Origin: Prevotella heparinolytica
GTDB taxonomy: Bacteria; Bacteroidota; Bacteroidia; Bacteroidales; Bacteroidaceae
Direction of reading: 5' to 3'
DNA: 64,000 nucleotides
NCBI RefSeq assembly: GCF_004342845.1
Contig: NZ_SLXB01000006.1
Coordinates: 1 to 64,000, forward strand
Positions 40,506 to 49,745 of the stretch are shown here, piece after piece; positions within the stretch are counted from its first letter, which is position 1; every line of letters starts with the position of its first letter. Below the pieces are notes generated by a model, which was given only the letters and a program-made list of their open reading frames with translations, made no database searches and was not told the DNA's origin. Position numbers and translations under genes: made by a program.

Positions 40506-42527
40506 ATGAAACGATATATCAATACATTATATAGAGGTAGTGCGGTGATGGCTTTTGCTGCTGCCATGACAGCCTGTACCGACTCTTTTCTTAAGCAAGA
40601 CCCGCTTTCTTTCTACGAGCCTACTACCACCTATTCTACTGAAGAGGGCTTGAAATCTGCACTGACCATGTGCGACAAACAGTTGAAAACCTATATTCTT
40701 GACGGCAACTGGAACAATGTGGGCTTGAGTACCAATTATTACCTGTCCGATGTCGGGATGTATGCCAAGACAGACATGGGCGGAGGTTTCCAAGACAACT
40801 TCGACGCCAAGCTGACACCTACTTCCGGTATGGCTGGCGGTGGCGACGGCAACTACATGCAGCGTTTCTGGAACGAAGGTTTCAATGCCGTGAAGTATGC
40901 CAATTCCGTACTCTCGTATGTGGATAAGGTGGCAGGTCTGGACGAGGAGATTAAGAACGCCTATAAAGGACGTGCTTACTTCCACAGGGCATACGCTTAC
41001 TATAACCTGACCTTGCAGTTCGGCGATATACCTGTGATTGCGCAGTTGATGACGGTTCCGAAGCAGAACTATAAGTCCACCAGCAAAGAGGCTATTTTCC
41101 AAATGCTCGTTCACGACTTGGAGTTTGCCGTGCAGCACGTTCCTTCGCAACAGAAGATGAGCTATCTGGGCATGGTAAATCAAGAGGCATGTATGCATCT
41201 GCTTGTGAAGTGCTATCTGGTGACGGGCGAATATGCCAAGGCAGAATCCGTTGCCACCGACCTTATCAACAATCATGGTCTGAGGCTGATGACATCTTCT
41301 TTCGGTGTATGGCAGCCTTCGGGCAATGAGAAGACTTGGAAGGTGACCCGCAATGTGGTATGGGACCTACATCGCACTCCCAACATTTGTCATGCGGAGA
41401 ACAAGGAACTTATCATGCCCATCATCAACTCCAACGAACAGAATTTCACCACATACAACATCATGCGTGCAAACTTCGTACACTGGAGCAACAGCGTGAT
41501 TCGCGACCCTCATGGACTGGCAGGGCCGGGTTCCAACTATGCCCGTAACAATAGCAACTATAATCCGGAGCTTGACTGGGTGCGTGCTGCCGGTCGAGGC
41601 ATTGCTTTGAACCGTACTTCATTCCATTATAACAAGACCATTTGGACGTATGGCGGCGAGACGGATTGGCAAGACCTCCGCCACAACCGTGACGTAGGTA
41701 ACTGGATGGAGATGGAAGACTTCAAGTATAACAATCCCAAGTCCGATTTCTATGGTAAGAACTATCAGCTGTATGCTACGGAAGACTACGTAAAGGACGG
41801 CAACGTACTTGTCAAGAAGGGAGAGATTCTCTGTTCCGATACCATCCGCAGTTGGTATCCTACCCCTCTGTACCAACTTTACATCTTCGATGCTGTGAAC
41901 GAGGCCAACATGGGTGCCAACCAATTCCAAGGAGCATCGGGCAAAGGTTGCAACGGAGACATGTATCTGTTCCGTTTGGCGGACACCTATCTGCTCCGTG
42001 CCGAGGCTCGTTTCTATCAGGGTAAGCCAGGCGAGGCGGCTCAGGATGTGAATGCTGTCCGTCAGCGTGCCAATGCCAAGAAGATGTACACCACAGTGAC
42101 TATCGGCGATATCATGGATGAGCGTGCCCGCGAACTCTATATGGAAGAGTTCCGTCAGGCCGAAATGGTGCGCGTGTCGTGGTGTCTTGCCAAGAGCGGA
42201 AAGCCCGATGAATGGGGAAATACCTATGACCTTACTACTTGGGATAAGCAAGAAGGCACTGACTTGAGTGGCGGTAGTTACTGGTTTAAGCGTTGCACCA
42301 CTTACAATGTTTTCAACCGTCCTTATGGTAAGGGGTCGCAAGGTAACCAAACATTTGAATACAAGGTGAACAAGCACAACCTCTTCTGGCCTGTTCCTAA
42401 CTCTGCCATTACGGCCAACAATAAGGCGCAGCTTCGCCAGAACTACGGTTACGACGGTTATGACGAGAATATCCCGATGTGGACTAATTGGGAAGAAGCG
42501 GTAGCCGATGAGATGAATACGAAATAA
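40506..42527 (+). CDS. SusD/RagB-family glycan-binding lipoprotein
   Basis: A surface lipoprotein of 673 aa with the lipid Cys at residue 24 (AAAMTAC), followed by TDSFLKQDP as usual in the family. The helical TPR scaffold includes FWNEGFNAVKYANSVLSYV, AYKGRAYFHRAYAYYNL and a C-terminal RLADTYLLRAEARFYQG block. At 673 aa it is longer than most SusD proteins (about 550-600), with extra sequence in the middle. It binds and presents oligosaccharide to the SusC barrel. A terminator follows at 42552. Confidence 0.95.
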   Translation: MKRYINTLYRGSAVMAFAAAMTACTDSFLKQDPLSFYEPTTTYSTEEGLKSALTMCDKQLKTYILDGNWNNVGLSTNYYLSDVGMYAKTDMGGGFQDNFDAKLTPTSGMAGGGDGNYMQRFWNEGFNAVKYANSVLSYVDKVAGLDEEIKNAYKGRAYFHRAYAYYNLTLQFGDIPVIAQLMTVPKQNYKSTSKEAIFQMLVHDLEFAVQHVPSQQKMSYLGMVNQEACMHLLVKCYLVTGEYAKAESVATDLINNHGLRLMTSSFGVWQPSGNEKTWKVTRNVVWDLHRTPNICHAENKELIMPIINSNEQNFTTYNIMRANFVHWSNSVIRDPHGLAGPGSNYARNNSNYNPELDWVRAAGRGIALNRTSFHYNKTIWTYGGETDWQDLRHNRDVGNWMEMEDFKYNNPKSDFYGKNYQLYATEDYVKDGNVLVKKGEILCSDTIRSWYPTPLYQLYIFDAVNEANMGANQFQGASGKGCNGDMYLFRLADTYLLRAEARFYQGKPGEAAQDVNAVRQRANAKKMYTTVTIGDIMDERARELYMEEFRQAEMVRVSWCLAKSGKPDEWGNTYDLTTWDKQEGTDLSGGSYWFKRCTTYNVFNRPYGKGSQGNQTFEYKVNKHNLFWPVPNSAITANNKAQLRQNYGYDGYDENIPMWTNWEEAVADEMNTK

Positions 42528-42551
42528 GTTTCTTCAGCGTTTTTTACAAGG

Positions 42552-42582
42552 GGGCGTTCAAGAGGTTTCAAACGCCCTTTTT
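42552..42582 (+). terminator. Rho-independent terminator after susD
   Basis: GGGCGTT (42552-42558) pairs with AACGCCC (42571-42577), followed by TTTTT. It is 24 bp after the susD stop and is the natural end of the susCD transcript. Confidence 0.85.
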
Positions 42583-42590
42583 GAAGAAAC

Positions 42591-42622
42591 TACCCCTGCC
42601 ACAGATAACTGTAGCAGGGGTA
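42591..42622. terminator. Second strong hairpin after susD
   Basis: TACCCCTGC (42591-42599) pairs with GCAGGGGTA (42614-42622). Inside, ACAG pairs with CTGT around an ATAA loop. There is no T-run on either side, so it may block readthrough or RNA decay rather than act as a classical terminator. Confidence 0.5.
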
Positions 42623-42665
42623 ATCTCTTATATTTTGGCATTATGACACAGCTTCCTTTGGCACA

Positions 42666-42841
42666 CAACGCTTGTGTCCGTGTCGGTTTCAACCTGTTGG
42701 CTCCGGTAGTTTCGCTTGCCGGCACCGGTAGTTTCACTTGCCGGCACCGGAAGTTTCATTTGCTGAAACCAACTGTTTTGCTTGCTGAAACTGATTGTCC
42801 TCCTTGCCGAAGTCCTAAGTTTCTGGCTTATTGGCATTGCA
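42666..42841. repeat. Tandem repeat, about 8 x 22 bp
   Basis: Clear units begin at 42688, 42710, 42732, 42754, 42776 and 42798, with weaker ones at 42666 and 42820. Units at 42710 and 42732 share TTGCCGGCACCGG; the next two share TTGCTGAAAC. The array lies between the convergent susD gene and the gene at 42899. Confidence 0.85.
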
Positions 42842-42898
42842 AAACAGGTGTGGCGATGGAAGCAGAAATAAGGCTCGATGTGGAGGGACAGGTGCGGC

Positions 42899-43336
42899 TT
42901 AATCGTAGTAATACTCGTCGCTGTATCTTTCAAATTGGGGTTCTGCTGTTATTCCGTAGCTGCGGAATAGTTGCCGTATGTATTCTTGGTCTTGTGGGAG
43001 CAGTGCACGTTCCTGACGGTAGTGGCGATAGTAGTTCGTCTTGCCGAAGTGACTGATGAGCTCATGCCTGATGGCGTTTCCGTGTTTATAAGGAACATTG
43101 TCCAGAAGATGCTTTAGCCCCCATGCCACATGCAGCTTCTGTGTACTGTTGAAATAAGGGCATGCAGCAGTGTCTGCGGGAATGCAGTTGGGGTTCACTA
43201 TGCGTAGAGTGGGGCATTGCGATGTGCTGTTCTTTGCAACCAAATGGCGCAGGCACTGCGAACTTTGCGTACAGCGGTTGTTGAAGCAGTGGGCATAGTC
43301 GTAAGGCACTGCTTGGTAGTCGAAATTATTTTCCAT
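42899..43336 (-). CDS. DUF6078-like protein
   Basis: A 145-aa cytoplasmic protein rich in Cys, His and Tyr. The pattern HCFNNRCTQSSQCLRHLVA (three spaced Cys), then CPTLRIVNPNC and CPYF, suggests a metal-binding site. The C-terminal half (HGNAIRHELISHFGKTNYYR) is helical and basic. It resembles the DUF6078 family of Bacteroides, whose function is unknown. A -7 box, CAAATATA (plus strand 43381-43388), lies 45 bp upstream. Its direction converges with susD. Confidence 0.65.
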   Translation of the reverse strand: MENNFDYQAVPYDYAHCFNNRCTQSSQCLRHLVAKNSTSQCPTLRIVNPNCIPADTAACPYFNSTQKLHVAWGLKHLLDNVPYKHGNAIRHELISHFGKTNYYRHYRQERALLPQDQEYIRQLFRSYGITAEPQFERYSDEYYYD

Positions 43337-43425
43337 TGTCTGTTTGAAGTTATATTTTAGTTTGTATTACAAAGAGGACACAAATATAAGGATATCAAAC
43401 GGAAATCTACCTGCTTGCCGCTTCT

Positions 43426-43569
43426 TTATGTTCTCTTTCCCTGACTTATGTTGTGCAGAACGGTACGGATGATTTCTACCGCCTTGTCTGTCGTTGCCAT
43501 TGAACTGTCCGGCATCAGATGATAATGGTGGCGGTCTCCCCACTCATGGCCCGTATAGTGCAGGCAGTG
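43426..43569 (-). pseudogene. C-terminal remnant of a cytidylate kinase-like protein
   Basis: An open stretch of 47 codons without a start. It reads CLHYTGHEWGDRHHYHLM, then DSSMATTDKAVEIIRTVL, and ends in TAA at 43426. The W-G/D-D-x-x-x-YHL pattern followed by a short helix matches the C-terminus of Bacteroides cytidylate kinase-like proteins. The N-terminal P-loop part is absent and a stop codon lies directly upstream. It sits in the 380-bp gap before the hmu operon. Confidence 0.5.
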
Positions 43570-43687
43570 TTATTCACGGAGGATTGGCACAGTGATGGAG
43601 AAATATACGAATCCGTTAACGATTTCTTGGTATATATGCAGGTGTAAATCGTAATTTCTGGGTATTGGATTCTTTTAACAGCTTCTG

Positions 43688-43695
43688 TACTTTTG
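43688..43695 (+). promoter_or_regulatory. -7 box of the hmu operon
   Basis: TACTTTTG is a perfect TAnnTTTG match, 21 bp before the hmuS ATG. An imperfect palindrome centred on GTTAAC (about 43610-43624) lies some 65 bp upstream and could be an operator. No Fur-like box is recognised. Confidence 0.6.
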
Positions 43696-43716
43696 CGGCC
43701 GATAAAGAAGAATACA

Positions 43717-46700
43717 ATGAACGGAATATTTAAAAGAGTAAGTAAAAAGAGGATGTTTTGCATTGCAACGGCAGCAGTGCTTGTAATTGCGGCATTTGTG
43801 TCATGGAACGTATGGATAGGCTATACCCATATCGCTTTCCTCAATTATCAGACGGTGGAATTGGGACAGATTTCAAAAGCCAACGATAACGGCATGATCC
43901 GCCTGAGCGAGATAACTGCCGATGATTTCGATCATCTCAGTGACTACGACATGATTCTTGTCAGTGGCATGGGTCTCCGCCTTGACGAGCATCGGCGCGG
44001 GCAACTGAGCGAGGCTTCGTTGCGCATACCTGTGCTGACACGCATCGCTACCAATCCTGCCAACAACATCGTGTCGGTCGATTCTGTCGACGCCGACTTC
44101 ATTCTGCAATATCTCGAAAACGGCGGGCGCAGAAATTATCGCAGTATGCTTGCCTACATCCGTAAGTTCATTGACGGCAAGCTGTTCAGAGCTCCTGAAC
44201 CGGATGTGGTTAATGAACGACCCGACTGTCTTTTGACACACTTTGACCTCAAAGATGAGAATGCCGACGAGATAGGGTTCAACAATGTGGGCGAGTATAA
44301 CGCTTTCCTCATGCAGAACGGACTATATAAAGAAGGTGCACCTGCGGTGATGCTTACCGGATTCATGGGAGCTGCCACAGACATGACGAAGGCTCTTGAA
44401 CAGAAAGGCTTCAACGTCTATCGGGTCAATAAACTTCTGCCTTTCATAGGCGGCGGCCATGCCGACAGCATTCAGGTGGCGGCGGTCGTCAATCTGGCTC
44501 ACGGACGCATGGGCGACGCGGTTGTGGATTTCCTGAAGCGGAAGAATATTCCGCTTTTCTCGCCACTCAACGTCAACCGGCTGACAGAGGAGTGGGAAAA
44601 CGATAAACAAGGAATGTCGGGCGGCTTTATGTCGCAGAGCATCATCACGCCTGAGATTGACGGTGCGGTGCGTCCTTACGTCGTTTTCGGTCATCGTATC
44701 AACGAAGAGGGCTTGCAGGAAGTGTACGGAATGCCCGATCGCATGGACGAATTCCTCGAAACGGTCAGCGGCTACGCCTCATTGCAACAGAAGAAAAACA
44801 GCGATAAACGCATCGCCGTCTACTACTTCAAAGGCCCCGGACAGAATGCTTTGGTCGCATCGGGTATGGAGGTGACTCCTTCGCTATACAACCTGTTGTT
44901 GCGCCTTCGCAGCGAGGGTTATCGCGTGGACGGCCTGCCCTCTTCGGCGAAGGAACTCGAAACGATGATTCAGCAACGTGGTTCTGTGTTCGGCGCTTAT
45001 GCCGAGGGGACATACGGTGAGTTCCTTGAATCGGGGCATCCGGCATTGGTCACAACCGAGCAATATGATGAATGGACGCGGAAAGCGCTGTCGAGCAAGA
45101 TGATAGAAGAGATGAACGAACTGAACGGGCCGTTCCCCGGAAAATACATGGCGACTGCCGACGGGCGTTTGGCCGTAGCCCGCCTGCAGTTTGGCAACGT
45201 CGTCTTGCTGCCTCAGGTGATGGCCGGCGAAGGTGACAATTCATTCAAGATAATCCACGGAACAAACCAAGCTCCGCCCCACACCTATATAGCATCCTAC
45301 CTGTGGGCAAGATTCGGTTTCGGTGCCGACGCCATTATTCATTTCGGCACGCACGGCTCGCTGGAATACACGCCGCGCAAGCAGGTGGCTCTTGGCAGCA
45401 ACGACTGGCCCGAGCGTCTCATAGGTGTTGTTCCTCATTATTATCTATACACAATCGGGAACGTGGGCGAGGGGATGATTGCCAAAAGACGTACTTATGC
45501 ACAATTGCAATCCTATCTCACTCCTCCGTTTAAGGAGAGCGAGTTGCGTAATACCTACCGCAAATTGAGCGATGCTGTCGACAACTACAACAAGCAACCC
45601 TCGGATGCACAGTCGCTGAAGGTGAAGGCGCTGGCGGTGGAAATGGGAATAGCCCGCGAATTGGGACTTGACGACAAGCGCATGAGTCAAGCATATACGG
45701 CCGAAGAAATCGAATGCATAGAGAGCTTTGCCGAGGAATTGATGAACGAGAAGATAACCGGAAAATTATACACGATGGGTGAGGTGTACGACCCTGCCGA
45801 CATCACCACCAGCGTTTATGCCATGACTACCGATCCGATAGCTTACGGACTGCTTGCCGTGGACAAGCTGAAAGGACGTGCTTCGGCGGATGCGGAAAAA
45901 CATAAGCAAGTGTTCGGCCGCACCTACCTTGCAAAGGCCAAGGAGCAAGTGGCACGCCTGATCGGTTCGGCAAAAGTCGAGGTTACCGACAATTACATTT
46001 GCCGTTTTGCCGGCATCACTGCCGACGAACTGCGCATGGCACGCGAAGTAGAAGCCATGCAGGCTGCTCCTGATCCAATCATGATGATGATGCAGATGGC
46101 CGATAATTTAGGAGGCGCTCATCCGAAGAAGCAAAAGGATATGGAGCACCGGACGGTGAGCGAGATGCGTGCCGCCAAAGTGACCCGTAAGAGAATAATA
46201 CCTCAGATGAGCCGTGCCGCCTTCGAGAAGATGGAGCAAAGCGGCAAGTTCCCCGAGAAGATGATGACGAAAATCAAAGAAGGGCAGAGATGGTATAAAG
46301 AGGAACAGAAGTCCGGAAAAGACAAGGCTGCGACAAAGCCCCATGCGAAAGGATCGAAATATACCCGCGAGCAGATACACCTTGCACAGGCCATCACTGC
46401 CGTGGAGCGTGCGTTGAGGAATGTGGGCGACTATGCCGATGCACTGCGTCGAAGCCCCGACCGGGAAATGAGCTCGATGTTGAATGCCTTGAATGGCGGT
46501 TATACCTCCCCCTCGCCGGGCGGTGACCCCATTGTCAATCCCAATACGCTGCCCACGGGTCGCAACCTCTATTCCATCAACGTAGAAAATACCCCTACGG
46601 AAGATGCTTGGGAAAAGGCGCAGGCTTTGGCCGAGAACACGATAAAATTGTATCGTGAGCGTCACGACGGCGAATATCCCCGTAAGGTGAGCTATACGCT

Positions 46701-48054
46701 TTGGAGTAGCGAATTCATCGAAACCGAGGGGGCTACAATAGCCCAGATACTTTATATGCTTGGCGTAGAGCCGGTGAGAGACGCTTTCGGGCGTGTGGCC
46801 GACCTGCGTCTGATACCGTCGGACCGGCTTGCCCGTCCACGCATAGATGTGGTGGTGCAAACCAGCGGACAGTTGCGTGATCTTGCCGCCTCGCGTCTCT
46901 TCCTCATCAACAGGGCCATCGAGATGGCGGCCAATGCCGGTGGCGACCGCTATGAGAACCTTGTCAAAGCCGGTGTGGTAGAGTCGGAGCGTGTACTCGT
47001 GGAGAAAGGAATGTCGCCGAAGGAAGCACGCGAGGTCAGCATGTTCCGTGTGTTCGGCGGTGTCAATGGAAACTATGGTACAGGCATACAAGAGATGGTT
47101 AAGGCCGGAGACCGTTGGGATAAAGAGAGTCAACTGGCTGAAGTGTACCTGAACAATATGGGGGCTTTCTATGGCAGTGAAAAGGATTGGGAGACCGTCC
47201 GCAAGGCCGCTTTCGAGGCTGCCCTCACCCGTACCGATGTAGTTGTACAGCCTCGCCAAAGCAATACATGGGGGGCATTGAGTCTCGACCATGTCTATGA
47301 GTTTATGGGAGGGATGAATCTTGCCGTTCGTAATGTGACAGGTAAAGACCCCGACGCTTATCTCGCCGATTACCGTAACCATCAGAACATGAGAATGCAG
47401 GAGGTGAAAGAGGCCATCGGCATCGAGAGCCGTACCACGATATTCAACCCTGCCTATATCCGCGAGAAGATGAAGGGCGGCGCAAGCAGTGCGGATGGCT
47501 TTGCCGATATCGTAACCAATACTTACGGCTGGAACGTGATGAAGCCCAAGGCTATTGATAAGGAACTTTGGGACGAAATCTATAATGTTTATGTGAAAGA
47601 TAAATTCAATCTCGGGACCAAGGAGTTCTTCGAGAAGCGTAATCCCGCTGCCCTTGAAGAAATGACCGCCGTGATGATGGAAACCATCCGCAAAGGATTG
47701 TGGAAAGCCTCGGCAGAGCAGGCAGGCGACATAGCCCGGTTGCACGTAGAGATGGTGAACAAATACAAACCTTCATGCTCGGGCTTTGTTTGCGATAATG
47801 CAAAGCTTCGTGACTTTATCGCTTCGAAGACCGATGCCGTTGCTGCCGAAGAATATCGGCAGAACGTAAGTGACATCCGTGAAGCCAAGAAGAACGGTAG
47901 CGACAAGAGTATGGTGATGAAGAAAGAGACGATGAACAACAGTGACAATCAGACCACTGCCACGGTCAGCGGCATGGTGACGGCTTTGATAGTAGTCGTG
48001 GCGGTTCTGGTTCTCATTGTTTTAGTCAAGCGGCGCCGTAAGAATATGATGTAG
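43717..48054 (+). CDS. hmuS: HmuS-like CobN/Mg-chelatase-type protein (heme dechelatase candidate)
   Basis: A 1445-aa CobN/BchH-family protein with membrane anchors at both ends: an N-terminal helix (about 13-34, CIATAAVLVIAAFVSWNVWI) and a C-terminal helix (about 1413-1436) followed by KRRRKNMM. Family blocks include FGTHGSLEYTPRKQVALG, TSPSPGGDPIVNPNTLPTGRN, VVVQTSGQLRDLAASR and RQSNTWGALSLDHVYEFMGG. True CobN is soluble and works with CobS and CobT in cobalamin synthesis, and neither is encoded here. The anchored form next to ExbB-like and DUF2149 genes and a TonB receptor matches HmuS of the hmuYRSTUV operons, reported to remove iron from heme in anaerobic Bacteroidota. The ATG at 43717 follows the -7 box. 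Confidence 0.88.
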   Translation: MNGIFKRVSKKRMFCIATAAVLVIAAFVSWNVWIGYTHIAFLNYQTVELGQISKANDNGMIRLSEITADDFDHLSDYDMILVSGMGLRLDEHRRGQLSEASLRIPVLTRIATNPANNIVSVDSVDADFILQYLENGGRRNYRSMLAYIRKFIDGKLFRAPEPDVVNERPDCLLTHFDLKDENADEIGFNNVGEYNAFLMQNGLYKEGAPAVMLTGFMGAATDMTKALEQKGFNVYRVNKLLPFIGGGHADSIQVAAVVNLAHGRMGDAVVDFLKRKNIPLFSPLNVNRLTEEWENDKQGMSGGFMSQSIITPEIDGAVRPYVVFGHRINEEGLQEVYGMPDRMDEFLETVSGYASLQQKKNSDKRIAVYYFKGPGQNALVASGMEVTPSLYNLLLRLRSEGYRVDGLPSSAKELETMIQQRGSVFGAYAEGTYGEFLESGHPALVTTEQYDEWTRKALSSKMIEEMNELNGPFPGKYMATADGRLAVARLQFGNVVLLPQVMAGEGDNSFKIIHGTNQAPPHTYIASYLWARFGFGADAIIHFGTHGSLEYTPRKQVALGSNDWPERLIGVVPHYYLYTIGNVGEGMIAKRRTYAQLQSYLTPPFKESELRNTYRKLSDAVDNYNKQPSDAQSLKVKALAVEMGIARELGLDDKRMSQAYTAEEIECIESFAEELMNEKITGKLYTMGEVYDPADITTSVYAMTTDPIAYGLLAVDKLKGRASADAEKHKQVFGRTYLAKAKEQVARLIGSAKVEVTDNYICRFAGITADELRMAREVEAMQAAPDPIMMMMQMADNLGGAHPKKQKDMEHRTVSEMRAAKVTRKRIIPQMSRAAFEKMEQSGKFPEKMMTKIKEGQRWYKEEQKSGKDKAATKPHAKGSKYTREQIHLAQAITAVERALRNVGDYADALRRSPDREMSSMLNALNGGYTSPSPGGDPIVNPNTLPTGRNLYSINVENTPTEDAWEKAQALAENTIKLYRERHDGEYPRKVSYTLWSSEFIETEGATIAQILYMLGVEPVRDAFGRVADLRLIPSDRLARPRIDVVVQTSGQLRDLAASRLFLINRAIEMAANAGGDRYENLVKAGVVESERVLVEKGMSPKEAREVSMFRVFGGVNGNYGTGIQEMVKAGDRWDKESQLAEVYLNNMGAFYGSEKDWETVRKAAFEAALTRTDVVVQPRQSNTWGALSLDHVYEFMGGMNLAVRNVTGKDPDAYLADYRNHQNMRMQEVKEAIGIESRTTIFNPAYIREKMKGGASSADGFADIVTNTYGWNVMKPKAIDKELWDEIYNVYVKDKFNLGTKEFFEKRNPAALEEMTAVMMETIRKGLWKASAEQAGDIARLHVEMVNKYKPSCSGFVCDNAKLRDFIASKTDAVAAEEYRQNVSDIREAKKNGSDKSMVMKKETMNNSDNQTTATVSGMVTALIVVVAVLVLIVLVKRRRKNMM

Positions 48055-48078
48055 CATAACAACTCTCTTTAGCCATAT

Positions 48079-48786
48079 ATGGAGACAGTAATTGTTTTGA
48101 TGATGTTGTTGGTCTGTTTCAGCTTCGTGCTGAAACAGACCTTCCACGGAGTGCGCGAGGTGATGGCGGTTTCTGTGATTGTCATGGTGTTTACGGCCAT
48201 GATGTGGCCTTTCGCCATCGAACAGTCTAAGACGCAAATGGCATCGTGGCTTGCCGATACGAGCCTGATGCTCGACGTGGCAGTGTTGCTGAGTGTAGAT
48301 GTGGCGTTGACGTTGCTGTTTTGTGTGGCACATGTCGACTTGAAGACTTCCGCCCATGTCAGCCGTCGTAAATGGATGGTATTCATCGGGCTGAAGTATT
48401 TTCCGGGATTACTCATTTTCCCCGTGCTCTTCAGTGGGTTGACGGCAGTAATATTCCTTCTCCCCGGTGTGTCGTTCCAGTTGGTGGCATGGACGCTGGG
48501 CGGTTTGTTGCTTCCGGCTGTCCCTTTGTCGGTCTATGGCCTGCGCCGGCTTTTGCCGGAACGCGAGATACGCCTTGAAATGCTCTTTCTCGGCAATATT
48601 CTCCTGGCTCTGATGGGGGTCATTGCTACTGTCAACGGGCGTACGGCTGTGGTAGGCTTCGACAGCTTCGATTGGCGCATGCTGTTGCTCGTGGTGTGCG
48701 TGGTCACGACCGGTGCGGTTGTAGGATGGGTGAATTATCTTGTGAGAATGAAGAAACTAAAAAATAAAATAGAAAGAAAAAGATGA
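48079..48786 (+). CDS. hmuT: HmuT-like polytopic membrane protein
   Basis: An inner-membrane protein of 235 aa with about six helices (for example ETVIVLMMLLVCFSFVL, VLLSVDVALTLLFCVAH, FPGLLIFPVLFSGLTAVIFLL, MLLLVVCVVTTGAVVGW) and a basic C-terminus (MKKLKNKIERKR). No enzymatic motif is visible. It is named by its position between the CobN-like and ExbB-like genes, as in hmu operons. It overlaps hmuU by 4 bp. Confidence 0.7.
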   Translation: METVIVLMMLLVCFSFVLKQTFHGVREVMAVSVIVMVFTAMMWPFAIEQSKTQMASWLADTSLMLDVAVLLSVDVALTLLFCVAHVDLKTSAHVSRRKWMVFIGLKYFPGLLIFPVLFSGLTAVIFLLPGVSFQLVAWTLGGLLLPAVPLSVYGLRRLLPEREIRLEMLFLGNILLALMGVIATVNGRTAVVGFDSFDWRMLLLVVCVVTTGAVVGWVNYLVRMKKLKNKIERKR

Positions 48787-49385
48787 ATTACATTTCAGAC
48801 GTATTGTTTTGGATTTCCACCGGCCTGTTGGTCCCTGTGGTTGTGTTGTTGATATGGTTTTTCGTGCGTGCCATCTTGCTGCTCGGAGGTTTTTTCGGCC
48901 AATATCTTATGATGCGGAAGATAGGGGCGCAGATTCGTGAGCAGATGGATGCGTTGACTGTCGATAATCTCGATACATTGTCCGACCGGTTGCCCAAAAG
49001 TAAACAGGCCGTGATAGTGGCATATATAAATAAGGTAGTGGCTGCACGAGGCAGCAAGGCGCAAGTGAATAGGTTGCTCGACCGGTATGGGCAGTTTGTG
49101 GAGAAAGACATGTCGCTGCCCACCACTCTGCTGAAGATGGGGCCGATGCTCGGACTGATGGGGACGCTTATCCCTATGGGACCCGCCCTTGTCGGCCTTT
49201 CGACGGGCGACATCGCTTCGATGGCCTACAACATGCAGGTGGCTTTCGCCACAACAGTCGTCGGACTTTCATCTGCCGCCATCGGCTTCATTGCCAAGCA
49301 AGCCAAGAGCCGATGGTATGCCGAGGATATGAGTAATCTGGAGTTTATAGCCGAATTGTTGGATGAGCAAACTACTGTGGAATGA
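48783..49385 (+). CDS. hmuU: MotA/TolQ/ExbB proton-channel family protein
   Basis: A 200-aa inner-membrane protein with three helices. The first is at about 10-40. The family block in the C-terminal half includes LPTTLLKMGPMLGLMGTLIP and then FATTVVGLSSAAIGFIA, the conserved pore helices of ExbB/TolQ. It probably couples the proton gradient to the partner DUF2149 protein and thereby to the receptor or to HmuS. It overlaps its neighbours by 4 bp on both sides, so translation is coupled. Confidence 0.85.
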   Translation: MNYISDVLFWISTGLLVPVVVLLIWFFVRAILLLGGFFGQYLMMRKIGAQIREQMDALTVDNLDTLSDRLPKSKQAVIVAYINKVVAARGSKAQVNRLLDRYGQFVEKDMSLPTTLLKMGPMLGLMGTLIPMGPALVGLSTGDIASMAYNMQVAFATTVVGLSSAAIGFIAKQAKSRWYAEDMSNLEFIAELLDEQTTVE

Positions 49386-49720
49386 GAACGAGACGACGCA
49401 ACTGTCTGGCGCATGATGCCGACGACGATCCGATGAGTGTGGTGAGCAATCTCTTCGATGTGGCGATGGTTTTTGCCGTAGCCCTGATGGTGGCTCTCGT
49501 CAGCCGCTACAACATGACGGAGATGTTCAGTCGCGAAGATTTTACCATGGTGAAGAATCCCGGCAAAGACAACATGGAGATAATCACCAAGAAAGGAGAG
49601 AAGATAGAACGCTATACTCCGTCCGAAAACCAAAGTCAGCGGTCGGGAGCCAAAGGACGGAAGGTGGGCATTGCCTACCAGTTGGAGTCGGGCGAGATAA
49701 TCTATGTTCCTGAGGAGTGA
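49382..49720 (+). CDS. hmuV: DUF2149 protein, ExbD-like partner
   Basis: A 112-aa protein with one membrane helix (about residues 20-42, NLFDVAMVFAVALMVALVS) containing Asp, as ExbD-type proteins do. A periplasmic beta-rich part ends GEIIYVPEE. DUF2149 proteins occur next to MotA/TolQ/ExbB genes in hmu loci. The region about 68-95 (KIERYTPSENQSQRSGAKG) is probably a linker. Confidence 0.8.
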   Translation: MRTRRRNCLAHDADDDPMSVVSNLFDVAMVFAVALMVALVSRYNMTEMFSREDFTMVKNPGKDNMEIITKKGEKIERYTPSENQSQRSGAKGRKVGIAYQLESGEIIYVPEE

Positions 49721-49745
49721 CCGGCTTTTTTTGAACGAGGAGTGT

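Noticed and set aside
46108..47745. Minus-strand open frame of about 545 codons
   Set aside because: Antisense to hmuS; no family signature.
43717..48054. Aerobic cobalamin synthesis cobaltochelatase CobN
   Set aside because: No CobS or CobT nearby, membrane helices at both ends, and hmu-type neighbours. HmuS is the better name.
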